The notes beneath the pieces were generated by a model that saw only the letters and a list, made by a program, of their open reading frames with translations, searched no databases and was not told where the DNA came from. Positions 1 to 8,109 of a stretch of 64,000 nucleotides of DNA are shown here, in pieces. The translations under genes and the position numbers were made by a program. Origin of the DNA: Chryseobacterium formosum. GTDB lineage: Bacteria; Bacteroidota; Bacteroidia; Flavobacteriales; Weeksellaceae. Numbering within the stretch: position 1 is the first letter of the stretch; each line of letters opens with the position of its first letter. Location of the stretch: the NCBI RefSeq assembly GCF_026460885.1, contig NZ_JAOVZW010000015.1:247986-311985 (forward strand), given 5' to 3'.

Positions 1-396
1 AATTTGTTTTTCAATTTCTTTAAAATATTCAGGACAAATTTCTCTCTCTTTGAAATTTCTCAAACGAAGTCCATAATGATAAAAAAAGTCGATTAATAAG
101 TAAATATTAGCATTAATTTCCTTGAAATATTCACGATACTTTAAGCTTGAAATGACATTGTAATGACTGACATCAATCTCATCAAGAAACTTTTGAATTC
201 CATTAATTTTACTTTCATTAATTTTATAATGTTCAACAATTTCTAAATTCTCTAAGAATAGCTTCAGCTTTTGTTGCACATAAAGTGTCTCATTTTTATT
301 GAAAGTTTTTTGATTAAAAAATGAAATGAGATATTGCTTTGATTTTCTCGTTTGAGTGAAATTAAAATGAGCTACAATTTCAGAAACATTTTCCAT
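1..396 (-). CDS. MutS-like protein, N-terminal part (cut by window edge)
   Basis: An ATG at 394-396 opens a frame of 132 codons that runs leftward without a stop to the window edge, so only the N terminus is visible. Residues about 9-50 resemble the start of the MutS core/lever domain: a Thr-Gln-Thr turn, an aliphatic helix, then a Val-Gln-Gln stretch followed by Leu-rich helices, comparable to the T-x-T...L...RQ pattern of MutS domain III. The ATPase half would lie outside the window. Bacteroidota often encode extra MutS-like ATPases besides MutS and MutS2. That this is a gene is well supported by the clean frame; the family name is a weak pattern match. Confidence 0.55.
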   Translation of the reverse strand, partial: MENVSEIVAHFNFTQTRKSKQYLISFFNQKTFNKNETLYVQQKLKLFLENLEIVEHYKINESKINGIQKFLDEIDVSHYNVISSLKYREYFKEINANIYLLIDFFYHYGLRLRNFKEREICPEYFKEIEKQI

Positions 397-479
397 GATT
401 CATCTGTATTTTCAATGGTAAAACTATTTATTTAATTCTGAAATCTATTTTAAAATTATCTTAAAAAATCGTCTAAAAT

Positions 480-1412
480 CTATAAATTAACCACAATTTT
501 ACCAACGGTTCTTCCCTTTTCCAATTCTTCGTGTGCTTTTGCCATTTCTTCAAACTTAAAAGCCTGATAAATATAAGGTTTCAAAACTCCTTTTTCCAAA
601 AGTTCAGCAAGTTTTTCCATGTCTTTTCCATCAGACTTAACTAACATTTTAAAACCTTTTGCATTAACAGAAGTTGCTTTTTCTTCCACATCATCATTCA
701 AACCACTTGGAATACTGATAATTGTGCCGTTTTCTTTTAAAACTTTTATAGAATTGTCGATATTTTCACCACCAATTGTATCTAAAATAAAATCAAATTT
801 TTCATCGGATTTTTCCCAATCATAATTTTTATAATCGATATGTTGATCGGCTCCTAAATTCAGGACAAAATCTCTGTTTTTTTCAGATGAAGTTCCGGTT
901 ACTGAAACTCCCAAATGTTTAGCAATCTGAACAGCGAAATGCCCAACTCCACCCGAAGCAGCGTGAATTAAAACATTCTGACCTTTTTTTACTTCAGCTT
1001 TTTGAATCGCCTGTAAAGCCGTCAAAGCTGCTAAAGTTGTCGCTGCAGCTTCTTCAAAATTGATATTTTTTGGTTTTAAAGCTAAATGATTTTCAGAAGC
1101 AACAACGAATTCTGAATATGCTTTTCCATGTCCTGGAAAATTAATCATCCCGAAAACTTCATCATCCAATTTGAATTTTGAAGAATTGCTTTCAACAATA
1201 ATTCCAGAAATATCCCAACCCAAAATCAACGGATTTTCATATTTTAATTTCTGAAAAGCTCCTTTACCTGAACGAGTTTTTACATCTATTGGATTGATGC
1301 TTACAGATTTTACTTCAACTAAAACTTCACCTTGTTTGATCGATGGTTTTTCAATTTCTGTAAGCTTTAAATTTTCTGTTCCACCTGCATTTTCTAAGAT
1401 AATTGCTTTCAT
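480..1412 (-). CDS. NADP-dependent quinone oxidoreductase-like (MDR family)
   Basis: A 310-residue medium-chain dehydrogenase/reductase without the catalytic or structural zinc ligands, as in the quinone oxidoreductase branch. The N-terminal half is the GroES-like domain (conserved G-W-D-I-S-G near residue 65). The Rossmann half shows H-A-A-S-G-G-V-G-H-F-A-V-Q (about 149-161), the NADPH-binding turn, followed by G-T-S-S-E-K-N where the Ser/Lys pair normally reads the 2-prime phosphate. Length is normal for the family. Cytosolic; the substrate cannot be read from sequence, but reactive enals or quinones are usual. It is the last of a leftward series and is separated from the nucleosidase gene by only 28 bases, so co-transcription is possible. 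Confidence 0.85.
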   Translation of the reverse strand: MKAIILENAGGTENLKLTEIEKPSIKQGEVLVEVKSVSINPIDVKTRSGKGAFQKLKYENPLILGWDISGIIVESNSSKFKLDDEVFGMINFPGHGKAYSEFVVASENHLALKPKNINFEEAAATTLAALTALQAIQKAEVKKGQNVLIHAASGGVGHFAVQIAKHLGVSVTGTSSEKNRDFVLNLGADQHIDYKNYDWEKSDEKFDFILDTIGGENIDNSIKVLKENGTIISIPSGLNDDVEEKATSVNAKGFKMLVKSDGKDMEKLAELLEKGVLKPYIYQAFKFEEMAKAHEELEKGRTVGKIVVNL

Positions 1413-1440
1413 ATTTTGATTTTAGATTGGTTTTAAATTT

Positions 1441-2028
1441 TTAAATTTCTGTAAATAAAATCTGCTTAAATGCTTCCGAAGCGAGATGAACTTGCACCGA
1501 CCAGTCGTCGGCTGCGTCACTTCCTGCATCGTCAGAAATATATTTTAAACACAAAAAAGGAATATTTTCCTGCATTGCAATCAACGCTAAAGAATACGCT
1601 TCCATATCAATGACGTTGTATTCAGTATTGATGTGATTCATCTCAAAACTGTCTCCCGTTCCGCAAATTCCTTCTGTTAAATTATCCATTTTCAGTCCGT
1701 TTTCCAAAATAATTGGAATTCCCGAAAGAGGAGTTTCAAATTTTTTAAAACCCAAACCTTGAGCATCCATATCTCTCTGAATAAATTTTGTACAGCAAAT
1801 TACGCCTCCTTTTGAGAAACCGTAACCTCCTGCTGAACCGAGATTGACGATCAGTTTTGGTTTCTTTTCCTGAATTGCTTTTGTGAGTGCAATTGCTGCA
1901 TTTACCTTTCCAATTCCTGTAATCAATTTTCTGGTGTGATCGAAAACTTTTCCTGCTTCATAATCCAACGCAAAAACAAAAAGTGTTTCTGAAATCGGAT
2001 ATGTTAATTCGTTATTTAATGTAATCAT
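1441..2028 (-). CDS. nucleosidase (MTA/SAH nucleosidase-like)
   Basis: 195 residues of the purine nucleoside phosphorylase/MTAN fold, somewhat shorter than classical MtnN (about 230). Visible signatures are the G-I-G-K-V-N-A-A strand-turn (about 39-46), N-L-G-S-A-G-G (about 63-69), and the late V-I-D-M-E-A-Y (about 139-145), whose Met-Glu pair binds the ribose, followed by K-Y-I-S-D-D, where the Asp normally protonates the base. I use the ATG at 2026-2028; the frame opens one codon earlier with TTG, which is unlikely. It lies 14 bases downstream of the DsbA-like gene, so the two probably share a transcript. Likely cytosolic; could salvage methylthioadenosine or another nucleoside. Confidence 0.82.
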   Translation of the reverse strand: MITLNNELTYPISETLFVFALDYEAGKVFDHTRKLITGIGKVNAAIALTKAIQEKKPKLIVNLGSAGGYGFSKGGVICCTKFIQRDMDAQGLGFKKFETPLSGIPIILENGLKMDNLTEGICGTGDSFEMNHINTEYNVIDMEAYSLALIAMQENIPFLCLKYISDDAGSDAADDWSVQVHLASEAFKQILFTEI

Positions 2029-2042
2029 CAAGCTATATTATG

Positions 2043-2744
2043 TTAAATTGAACAACCATCTGCATCACAAGAAAGATTGTCTTGAGAAGAATTATCCTTA
2101 AAAGGAACAACAGTTTCTTCGTAAGTTTGAGTCAAAGCGTTTTTTAAAAATTCTGCGGGTTGAGCTCCTGAGACTCCATATTTTCCATTCAGAATAAAAA
2201 ATGGAACACCTGTAATTCCATTATTTCTTGCTTCTAAAATATCTTGGTGGATGTCGTAATCAAACTCATCCGATTGCAAAGAATTTTTCACTTCTTCAGC
2301 ATCAATTCCCAATGAAACAGCTAAAGAAACCAAAGTTTTTATGTCTCCAACGTTTTTTCCGTCTAAAAAGTGAGCTTTAAATAATTCCTCCTCCATTTCT
2401 GAAGATTTATTATATTTTTTGGCTAAATGAAGAAGTTTGTGAGCTGTAAAAGTGTTGGTAATTAAAGCTTTTTCGAAATTAAAATCAATTCCTGAAGATT
2501 TTCCCATCTGAATAACCTGATTTGTCATTTGTTTTGCCTGCTCTTCCGGAAAACCTTTCTTTTCTCTGAAATATTCTGCAGTCGTTTTTGTCTCCGATTG
2601 CTCTAAAGTTGGATCAAGCTGAAAGCTCTTCCACTCTACTTTTATTTCATCTTTGAACTGCAAATTTTCCATTGCCTGTTCAAAATTTTTCTTCCCGATA
2701 TAACAAAACGGACACATTACATCCGACCAAATTTCTATTTTCAT
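2043..2744 (-). CDS. DsbA-family oxidoreductase (FrnE-like)
   Basis: 233 residues with a thioredoxin fold and an inserted helical domain. The N terminus carries the S-D-V-M-C-P-F-C active site (Cys-Pro-Phe-Cys about residues 11-14), and the cis-proline loop is seen at G-I-T-G-V-P-F-F. No signal peptide, so unlike true DsbA it acts in the cytosol, as in the FrnE/2-hydroxychromene-2-carboxylate isomerase-like group. The C-terminal C-D-A-D-G-C-S is an additional Cys pair of unknown role. Start: the frame can be opened at a TTG 8 codons earlier that abuts the MFS stop codon, but the ATG at 2742-2744 fits the family N terminus, which begins directly with the first beta strand. Follows the MFS gene closely. 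Confidence 0.85.
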   Translation of the reverse strand: MKIEIWSDVMCPFCYIGKKNFEQAMENLQFKDEIKVEWKSFQLDPTLEQSETKTTAEYFREKKGFPEEQAKQMTNQVIQMGKSSGIDFNFEKALITNTFTAHKLLHLAKKYNKSSEMEEELFKAHFLDGKNVGDIKTLVSLAVSLGIDAEEVKNSLQSDEFDYDIHQDILEARNNGITGVPFFILNGKYGVSGAQPAEFLKNALTQTYEETVVPFKDNSSQDNLSCDADGCSI

Positions 2745-2768
2745 TTTATTTTTATTTAAATGTATCAA

Positions 2769-3956
2769 TTATTTTTCGGCATTAACTTTCCTAGCAAACA
2801 AAATATGTGCACCCAAAGCTAATAATCCCATCGTAATTCCCACAAAGCAAACCCCGTCCCACTGTGCATATTGCCATGCAACGGAAGCAGTGTAAGTTCC
2901 TAATGAACCACCGATAAAATAAGAAACCATATAAACAGTATTTAAACGGTTTACAGCATTAGTTTTCAATAGAAAGTAGTTGGTTTGATTCATTATGTGA
3001 CTTGACTGTACACCTAAATCAACGAGAATTACCCCTACAATAAGTCCCCAATAAGTATTTCCTGCAAAATAGGTAAATCCCCAACTTCCAATCAAAATTA
3101 AAAGAGCATATAAAATAATTCGGTTGATGCTCATTCTATTCTGTAAACTACCAACTTTTGCAGCAGCTAAAGCTCCGACTGCGCCTGCTAAACCAAAACT
3201 TCCTACAACAGAAGCTCCGACTTCAAAAGGTGGTCTTTCCATATGAAAAACTAAGGTAGTAAACAAAGCACACATCGACCCAAAAGCCATTGCTCCACGG
3301 AAAGATGCCAATTGTAAAACAGGTTGTGTTCTTGCAAGATTCCAAACAGAATTCATCAGTTCTAAATAAGTTCCTTTGAAATTGGGTTTCATTTCGGGAA
3401 GCATTTTATAGACAAAAACCCAGACTAAAAGCATTAATCCCGCTGCAATTCCAAACATGGATCTCCAACCCCACATTTCACCAACGATTCCTCCAATAAA
3501 ACGAGACAGTAAAATTCCAAGTAATAATCCTGAAACAACCAATCCGATGTTCGCTGCTTTTTCCTTTTCTGAAGACAATTCTGCAGCAATCGGTACAAAT
3601 AACTGAGGAATTACAGAAGTAGTTCCGATGAGTAAACTTGCGGCATAAAACATCCATAATTCTGTTGCAAAAGTCATCCATAAAAGTGCTGCAAAAACTA
3701 AAATCAAGTCAATTAAAATCAGTCTTTTTCTTAAAAATTTGTCTCCCAACGGAACAATCAGCAATAATCCGAAAGCGTAACCTATTTGCGTTAGAACAGA
3801 GATTTTTCCTGCTGCACTTTCAGTAACATTTAAATCTTTTGAAATAAGTCCTAACAACGGCTGATTGTAATAATTGTTGGCAACGACAAGACCTGAAATA
3901 ATTGACATTGACCAGATTACCGTTCTGGAAATAGTTGATTGAGTAGAATTGAGCAT
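2769..3956 (-). CDS. MFS transporter (12-TM sugar efflux/drug exporter type)
   Basis: 395 residues that are almost entirely hydrophobic helices, consistent with a 12-helix major facilitator of the YdhP/AraJ-like exporter group. The first loop motif between helices 2 and 3 appears as P-L-G-D-K-F-L-R-K-R (about 72-81), the family A motif G-x-L-x-D-R-x-G-R-K in variant form. Inner membrane. Substrate unknown. It is the first gene of a leftward series MFS - DsbA-like - nucleosidase - oxidoreductase, with 24 bases to the next gene, which hints at one transcript but not at one pathway. Divergent from the serine hydrolase gene at 4117. Confidence 0.85.
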   Translation of the reverse strand: MLNSTQSTISRTVIWSMSIISGLVVANNYYNQPLLGLISKDLNVTESAAGKISVLTQIGYAFGLLLIVPLGDKFLRKRLILIDLILVFAALLWMTFATELWMFYAASLLIGTTSVIPQLFVPIAAELSSEKEKAANIGLVVSGLLLGILLSRFIGGIVGEMWGWRSMFGIAAGLMLLVWVFVYKMLPEMKPNFKGTYLELMNSVWNLARTQPVLQLASFRGAMAFGSMCALFTTLVFHMERPPFEVGASVVGSFGLAGAVGALAAAKVGSLQNRMSINRIILYALLILIGSWGFTYFAGNTYWGLIVGVILVDLGVQSSHIMNQTNYFLLKTNAVNRLNTVYMVSYFIGGSLGTYTASVAWQYAQWDGVCFVGITMGLLALGAHILFARKVNAEK

Positions 3957-4084
3957 GAAAATGTAAGTTTGAAAAATCTCTTTGATGAGAAAACTTTAGG
4001 TAAAGATAATGATTAACAAGCCATTTTTCAGAATCCCGATATAAATAAAATGAATATTTCAGATTTAAATAATCACTCAAATAG

Positions 4085-4092
4085 GTATCTTT
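4085..4092 (+). promoter_or_regulatory. candidate -7 box (TAnnTTTG)
   Basis: TATCTTTG matches the Bacteroidota -7 consensus and lies 24 bases upstream of the serine hydrolase ATG at 4117. There is no clean TTG 19-20 bases upstream (the bases there read TTT), so it is only half supported. Confidence 0.35.
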
Positions 4093-4116
4093 GGAATCTT
4101 TAAAATTCACAAAATA

Positions 4117-5151
4117 ATGATTTCAAAAAAAATAATTTCTGCCTTTCTTATTTTTTCTTTAAGTATAACAGCTTGTTCCCAAACACGCAATAATTGGCAA
4201 AGTAAAATCGACAGTACTATTCAAATTAAAACACCGACAACTTTTAATGGAGTGATTTTAATTTCTAAAAAAGGAAAAACAGTTTATTCTAAAGCTTATG
4301 GATTTTCAGATATGCAAAATAAAACTCCACTGAAAATGGATAATCAGTTTGAAATTATGTCAAATTCTAAGCAGATTACTTCAGTTTTAATTTTAAAGCA
4401 AGTTGAAAAAGGAAAAATTAATCTTCAAACTCCAATTAAAAAATATTTACCGGAATTAAAACAAACTTGGGCGGATTCTGTGACTGTTCATCAACTTTTG
4501 AATCACACTCACGGAATAGTTGATGTTGAAAAGCCATTAATTTTCAAACCCGGAACTGATTTTAAATATGGCAATCTTTCTAATATTCTTTTAGGGAAAA
4601 TCATAGAGAAAACTTCCAAGAAAACGTATCGTGAATTAGCAACAGAATTATTCAAACTGCTTAAAATGAATGATACTTTCTGTTATTCTAAAAATGATAA
4701 ACGAAATCTTGTTTCCGGTTACATAAACAAAGATAATACGTTTACCAAAGTCGAAAATTCTTTTATTAATGAAGAAAATTTGCCTGCAGATGGAATTATT
4801 ACAACTGCTCAAGATTTAGTTATCTGGAATAATCAACTTCATAAAGGGAAAATTTTAAGCCCAAAATCTTATCAATTGATGACTTCAGAATCTGCAAAAT
4901 CACAACATGATGTTTTCGGAAAAGAGAAAATGGGTTATGGTTATAATATCAGAATTGTTGATTCTAATGGCATAAAGTATTTCGGTCACACAGGTTTAGG
5001 TGATGGTTTTTCTTCACTCAATATCTATGTTCCAAAATCAGATTTGAATATTATTATTCTTGAAAATCAGATGAATGAAAACAGTGATTTATTTTATTAT
5101 TTTGAAAGTCTGATTAAAGATATTATCCTTGAAAGTGAATTGGTAAAATAA
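4117..5151 (+). CDS. serine hydrolase (class C beta-lactamase-like lipoprotein)
   Basis: 344 residues with an N-terminal lipoprotein signal ending at T-A-C-S (Cys about residue 20). The mature part is the beta-lactamase/penicillin-binding-protein-like fold used by many peptidases and esterases: catalytic S-x-x-K at M-S-N-S-K-Q (about 82-87), the Tyr-x-Asn motif as Y-G-N near 152, and the third motif H-T-G at F-G-H-T-G-L-G-D-G (about 289-297), where His replaces the Lys of true beta-lactamases. This pattern points to a D-aminopeptidase or esterase-like enzyme in the periplasm or outer membrane. A second, longer member of the family is at 40384. Ends one base before the convergent AraC gene. 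Confidence 0.85.
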   Translation: MISKKIISAFLIFSLSITACSQTRNNWQSKIDSTIQIKTPTTFNGVILISKKGKTVYSKAYGFSDMQNKTPLKMDNQFEIMSNSKQITSVLILKQVEKGKINLQTPIKKYLPELKQTWADSVTVHQLLNHTHGIVDVEKPLIFKPGTDFKYGNLSNILLGKIIEKTSKKTYRELATELFKLLKMNDTFCYSKNDKRNLVSGYINKDNTFTKVENSFINEENLPADGIITTAQDLVIWNNQLHKGKILSPKSYQLMTSESAKSQHDVFGKEKMGYGYNIRIVDSNGIKYFGHTGLGDGFSSLNIYVPKSDLNIIILENQMNENSDLFYYFESLIKDIILESELVK

Positions 5152-5152
5152 T

Positions 5153-6070
5153 TTAATTAAAAGATTTCCTGAATTCTAAAGGCGAAATATCTGTTTTTGC
5201 TTTAAATAGTTTATTAAATGACTGCGAATGTTCAAAGCCCAGTTCATAAGCGATTTCACTTACGGAAAGTTCGGTTGTTGAGAGCTTTTCTTTTGCTTTT
5301 TCAATCAGTTTTTCGTGAATAATCTGTTGTGTGGTTTGTCCGGTCAAAGATTTGAGCAAACTTCGCATATATTGTGACGACATATTAAGTTGTTCAGATA
5401 AAAACTGAACCGTTGGCAAGCCATTTTTAATAATATTTTCGCCTTCAAAATAGTCATTAAGTAAAATTTCAAGCTTTTCTAAAAACTGATGATGCGCTTT
5501 ATGGCGGGTAATAAATTGTCGCTGATAAAAACGTTCGGAATAATTCAGTAATGTTTCCAACTGAGAAATAATGATATTCTGACTAAATTTATCAATATTT
5601 GATTGATATTCCTGCTTAATATTTTCGATGATTTGTTCAATTTTAATTTCCTCATCTTCAGATAAAAACAAAGCTTCATTCACCGAATAATCAAAAAATT
5701 CATATTTTTTAATTGATGAAGCCAAAGGTGTATTCCAAAGAAAATCCGGATGAATCATCAACATCCATCCGGAAGGATTTTTACCTTGCTCTTCTCTTAT
5801 CACGCTCAAAATCTGATGTGGAGCCATACAAAACATCACACCTTCATCAAAATCATAATCTTGTTGACCGTATCTGTATTTGTGATTCATATCCCGTTTT
5901 ACGGAAATCATAAAAAAATCAAACATCAGATTTTGCCTTCCGATTTCTGAAGTTTTTGCCATATCTTCAAAATTAATCACACTTATTAATGGATGTTTTG
6001 GTTTTGGCAAACCTCGTAAAGTATGAAATTCAGATATTGTTTTTAGTCTTATCGGTTGATTGTCAGACAT
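5153..6070 (-). CDS. AraC-family transcriptional regulator (copy 1)
   Basis: 305 residues: an N-terminal cupin-like sensing half and a C-terminal AraC DNA-binding domain of two helix-turn-helix units (about 205-305). The second HTH and signature read S-E-I-A-Y-E-L-G-F-E-H-S-Q-S-F-N-K-L-F-K, then S-P-L-E-F-R, all typical. It is a paralogue of the gene at 7124-8041; the last ~50 residues are nearly identical, whereas the sensor halves differ more. Each copy lies downstream of, or beside, a Rossmann dehydrogenase-like gene on the same strand, which is the usual arrangement for AraC regulators of SDR or epimerase targets in this group. Confidence 0.9.
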   Translation of the reverse strand: MSDNQPIRLKTISEFHTLRGLPKPKHPLISVINFEDMAKTSEIGRQNLMFDFFMISVKRDMNHKYRYGQQDYDFDEGVMFCMAPHQILSVIREEQGKNPSGWMLMIHPDFLWNTPLASSIKKYEFFDYSVNEALFLSEDEEIKIEQIIENIKQEYQSNIDKFSQNIIISQLETLLNYSERFYQRQFITRHKAHHQFLEKLEILLNDYFEGENIIKNGLPTVQFLSEQLNMSSQYMRSLLKSLTGQTTQQIIHEKLIEKAKEKLSTTELSVSEIAYELGFEHSQSFNKLFKAKTDISPLEFRKSFN

Positions 6071-6122
6071 GATTTTGAGTTTTAGAATTAAATCAGATTT
6101 TAATAATAATTAAAGATACAAA

Positions 6123-7025
6123 TTATTGAGGTTCAGGAAAATAAACAGAACCTTTTAGATCTTCAAGCAAAGTTGGATGTTGCGGATTCCAATCTAAGGT
6201 TTTTCTTGTTATTTCGCTTGAAGTTTGATTATCTAATTTCGCAAAGTGCGTAAACCAAGAAAAATGTTCCGTAGCTTCTTCAGAATTCAGCGAAACTAAA
6301 GGAATATTCAATCTTTCTGAAATTTCTTTAGCAATTACTTTAAATGGAATTCCTTGTTCTGCAACGGCATGGAATCTTGTTCCTTTTTCAAATGTTTTTT
6401 CCAGAGCTAAACGGTATAATTTTGCAGCATCTAATCTATGAACAGCTGGCCAATGATTATTTCCGTCATTAATTACTGCCGAAACTCCTTTTTCTCTTGC
6501 AATTTTAATTAATAATGGAACAAAACCGATTAAATCTCCTTCTCCATGAACCGATGGCGATAATCTTATCACCGCAACTTTCACACCTTTCGCTGTCATT
6601 TCATCGGCTGCATTTTCAGTAGCAATTCTGGGATGCAGGTTGTTTGCCGACAAATCATTTTCAGTGGTTAAGCCATCTCTGGAAAACAAAGCAGTTCCTG
6701 AAGTTATAAGAAAAGGTTTATCCATTCCAATCAACGTTTCACCGATGGTTTCAATTACTTTTCCATCAAGCTTGCACATTTCTTCAAATCTTAAAAAATC
6801 ATGTACAAAACCTAAATGAATCACTGCATCAGCAATCTCAGCACCAGATTTTAAGCTTTCGAAATTATTCAAATCTCCATGATGAACTTCCGCTCCTGCA
6901 TCAATTAATTTTTTTGCTGATTCTTCTGATCTTGCCAATCCTAAAACGGTGTGACCAGCTTTTAATAATTCCTGTACTACAGCAGTTCCTACGAAACCTG
7001 TAGCGCCTGTAACAAATACTTTCAT
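6123..7025 (-). CDS. NAD(P)-dependent epimerase/dehydratase-like (atypical SDR)
   Basis: 300 residues beginning with M-K-V-F-V-T-G-A-T-G-F-V-G, the G-x-x-G-x-x-G dinucleotide motif of extended/atypical short-chain dehydrogenases. The canonical active-site Y-x-x-x-K is not evident in the expected region (L-H-P-R-I-A-T-E-N-A stands there), so it belongs to the atypical branch often annotated as SDR family oxidoreductase or 3-beta-hydroxysteroid dehydrogenase-like. Cytosolic, substrate unknown. It lies upstream of AraC copy 1 on the same strand, with 52 bases between, and downstream of AraC copy 2. Confidence 0.82.
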   Translation of the reverse strand: MKVFVTGATGFVGTAVVQELLKAGHTVLGLARSEESAKKLIDAGAEVHHGDLNNFESLKSGAEIADAVIHLGFVHDFLRFEEMCKLDGKVIETIGETLIGMDKPFLITSGTALFSRDGLTTENDLSANNLHPRIATENAADEMTAKGVKVAVIRLSPSVHGEGDLIGFVPLLIKIAREKGVSAVINDGNNHWPAVHRLDAAKLYRLALEKTFEKGTRFHAVAEQGIPFKVIAKEISERLNIPLVSLNSEEATEHFSWFTHFAKLDNQTSSEITRKTLDWNPQHPTLLEDLKGSVYFPEPQ

Positions 7026-7123
7026 TTTGAATATTTTTAATGATACAAAGTTCAGTTTTCATCTGTCGGAATCTGTATCCAAAAAGTAATTTGTTGTAGC
7101 TGAAAAAATGTAATCTTAAAATT

Positions 7124-8041
7124 TTAATTGAAAGACTTCCTGAATTCTAAAGGTGAAATATCCGTTTTAGCTTTAAATAATTTGCTGAAAGATTGTGAAT
7201 GTTCAAAGCCCAGTTCATAAGCGATTTCACTTACCGAAAGTTCGGTTGTGGACAGTTTTTCTTTTGCTTTTTCAATCAGTTTTCCGTGGATATGTTGCTG
7301 TGTGGTTTGTCCGGTAAGAGATTTTAACAAGCTGCTTAAATAATTGGTCGAAACATTCAACTGTTCGGCGATTAATTGCGCAGTTGGAAGTCCGTTGTTA
7401 ATGATATTTTCATTGGTAAAATATTCTTCAAGCAAAATTTCGAGTTTATCTAAAACCTGATGATTGGTTTTCTTTCTTGTAATAAACTGTCGTTGATAAA
7501 ATCTTTCACAATAATTGAGAATTACTTCTATCTGCGAAATAATGATGTTTTGAGTAAACTGATCTATTCCGGATTGGTATTCTCGCTCAATACTTTTAAA
7601 AATACCAATTAACGTTTCTTCTTCCTTTTCCGAAAGAAATAAAGCTTCATTTACATCATAACCAAAAAACGGATATTTGTGAATAATTTTTGCCAAAGAA
7701 GTATTCCAAATAAAATCAGGATGAAAAGCGAGAAGGTATCCTGAAGGTTTTACATCAGACTTGCTGATTATCATTTTCACCACCTGTCTCGGAGCAATAA
7801 AACACATCAACCCTTCATCAAAATCATATTGACTTTGCCCGTAATGAAGTTTCCCCTGAATGTCCCTTTTAAAACCCATAAAATACAAATCCTGAACCCA
7901 GCTGATTTCGGATTCTTCAATCTGATAATCTACCAAACTGTAATCTACCAAACTGATGAGCGGATGTTGTGGTTTTGGCAATCCCGAGATTCTATGAAAC
8001 TCAGAGATACTATTGACGGAATATAATTTTCTGTTATTCAT
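7124..8041 (-). CDS. AraC-family transcriptional regulator (copy 2)
   Basis: 305 residues, same length and architecture as the regulator at 5153-6070. The C-terminal double HTH (E-I-A-Y-E-L-G-F-E-H-S-Q-S-F-S-K-L-F-K and S-P-L-E-F-R) is almost identical to copy 1, while the sensor half shares the frame F-H-x-x-x-G-L-P-K-P-x-H-P-L-I-S but diverges further in. A tandem five-residue echo S-L-V-D-Y-S-L-V-D-Y near residue 30 reflects a short in-frame duplication absent from copy 1. The start ATG lies only 10 bases after a strong hairpin (8052-8078), see that entry. Probably responds to a small hydrophobic or reactive compound and controls neighbouring dehydrogenases; this is inference from context. 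Confidence 0.9.
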   Translation of the reverse strand: MNNRKLYSVNSISEFHRISGLPKPQHPLISLVDYSLVDYQIEESEISWVQDLYFMGFKRDIQGKLHYGQSQYDFDEGLMCFIAPRQVVKMIISKSDVKPSGYLLAFHPDFIWNTSLAKIIHKYPFFGYDVNEALFLSEKEEETLIGIFKSIEREYQSGIDQFTQNIIISQIEVILNYCERFYQRQFITRKKTNHQVLDKLEILLEEYFTNENIINNGLPTAQLIAEQLNVSTNYLSSLLKSLTGQTTQQHIHGKLIEKAKEKLSTTELSVSEIAYELGFEHSQSFSKLFKAKTDISPLEFRKSFN

Positions 8042-8051
8042 AATTAAAAAT

Positions 8052-8078
8052 AAGGCAACAGCAAGAAACTGTTGCCTT
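8052..8078 (-). terminator. hairpin between SDR and AraC copy 2
   Basis: A perfect 10-base inverted repeat (AAGGCAACAG / CTGTTGCCTT) with a 7-base loop. Read leftward it is followed by A-TTTTT, so it can terminate the SDR transcript. It ends only 10 bases before the AraC start codon, so any transcript reading into the AraC gene carries this stem in its 5-prime leader. Confidence 0.7.
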
Positions 8079-8080
8079 TA

Positions 8081-8109
8081 CAAAGTTAATAATCTGTTGA
8101 TGTACTCAA
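8081..8109 (-). promoter_or_regulatory. candidate promoter of AraC copy 2
   Basis: On the minus strand TTG (8107-8109) and TAACTTTG (8081-8088) are separated by 18 bases, close to the Bacteroidota consensus TTG-N19-TAnnTTTG. The predicted start of transcription falls in or just before the hairpin at 8052-8078. The site overlaps the end of the SDR gene. Confidence 0.45.
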
